Assembly: GCA_020205615.1 (NCBI GenBank)
Contig: CM035169.1
Span: 16,685,258-16,749,257 of the forward strand
Origin: Panax quinquefolius
Lineage: Eukaryota; Streptophyta; Magnoliopsida; Apiales; Araliaceae
Length of the DNA: 64,000 nt
Reading direction: 5' to 3'
Below, one piece after another: positions 63,365-64,000 of the stretch (positions within the stretch are counted from its first letter, which is position 1; every line of letters begins with the position of its first letter). Below the pieces are notes generated by a model. The model saw nothing but the letters and a program-made list of their open reading frames with translations, was not told the DNA's origin and searched no databases. Position numbers and translations under genes: made by a program.

Positions 63365-64000
63365 CTGCACGCCAACAATTAATCGCTTATAAAAAACAAT
63401 AGAAGATGCAGCATATACTCATGTAGCTTGAACTCTCTACTCTTTTGACATGCTATTGCTGTTTCTGAATTGACTATTTAGGCATTCATACTGGACTGTA
63501 TCCGCATGTAGTCTAACTATTCAGTTCGTGCCTTACTGGTCTGCTTCTGTCCTTTGTAATTTTATGTTTTGGTCTAGATCTGTTGTCATGACATTAGCTT
63601 TTAATAAATGATATGATTGTATCAGTGATATATGGTCTTAATGATTGGTTGCATAATATTGATATTTAAGTGGACCGAGTCATTTCTGCAAAGTGATGAC
63701 AATTTTGGATTAGTGTCATCAAATTTCTGAAAGTAAGAATATGAAAATATGTTTCTTTTCTTCTCAAAACCTTTGATTATTTATTTTATACTTTTTTGCC
63801 TATTTGCTTGGCTATTATGGGGGATGGAATGAAGAAGAAATATAACAAAGAGAGAAAATAGAGAGGTAATGAAGGGGGGCATGGAAGAAAAATATTTCCA
63901 GACTGTCCAACTGAACAGGTTTTATTGGATGATAGAAAGATGGATGCGAAGATGTAGGTCTTCATATTAAGAAATGTGTCCTGGTGTTCATGCATATTCA

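Larger units (their letters stand above)
60954..64000. other. AT-rich spacer right of the LTR nest
   Basis: Apart from the candidate exon at 63242-63364 no coding segment is supported. It holds a GT-rich stretch (61155-61230), a G-rich run (61593-61626), TA runs at 62338-62380 and 63000-63033, and a possible hAT-type end near 62263-62325 (CAGAGCCGTTATTGAGCAGC) with no partner found. Confidence 0.5.

Overview
The window is plant nuclear DNA, most likely from a eudicot. It is AT-rich, has one intron-rich gene with GT-AG splice sites and one GC-AG site, and is packed with LTR retrotransposons, hAT, Mutator-like and Stowaway elements. No prokaryotic features were seen. The species cannot be named from the sequence.

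The only complete host gene recognised runs on the minus strand from 30411 down to 15922. It encodes the catalytic alpha subunit of protein kinase CK2, of the organelle-targeted (plastid, Arabidopsis CKA4-like) type. Ten exons join without frameshift into a 425-residue protein with all kinase motifs. Intron 3 uses a GC donor. Introns 2, 3 and 4 are swollen by transposons: a Stowaway-like element in intron 2; a gag-protease-only LTR retrotransposon with perfect target duplication, a LINE tail and three MITEs in intron 3; and in intron 4 a hAT element containing both a Mutator-like element and a second hAT element.

Left flank (1-12899): a degenerate Ty3/gypsy chromovirus (Tekay/Del-like) reads on the plus strand from the last 20 bases of its 5' LTR to a 2.6-kb 3' LTR at 7582-10155. 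A minus-oriented solo LTR splits its reverse transcriptase, and the element itself sits in another minus-oriented LTR (10156-12899). From 12900 to 15921 is AT-rich spacer.

Right flank (31456-60953): a 29.5-kb stack in which members of one LTR family have inserted into each other. A Stowaway-like MITE holds plus LTR L1, which holds minus LTR L2. L2 was hit twice: once by plus LTR L3, which holds a full-length minus element E4, whose pol is split by a further plus solo LTR; and once by plus LTR L4, which holds L5, which holds L6. Four of the joins have perfect 5-bp target duplications. Two LTR subfamilies (A and B) share termini but differ in internal tandem repeats.

From 60954 to 64000 is AT-rich spacer with simple repeats and one candidate terminal exon on the minus strand (63242-63364) of an unidentified gene. 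No tRNA, rRNA or CRISPR was seen. Retroelement genes here are all broken by stops or frameshifts; they are described, not reconstructed.
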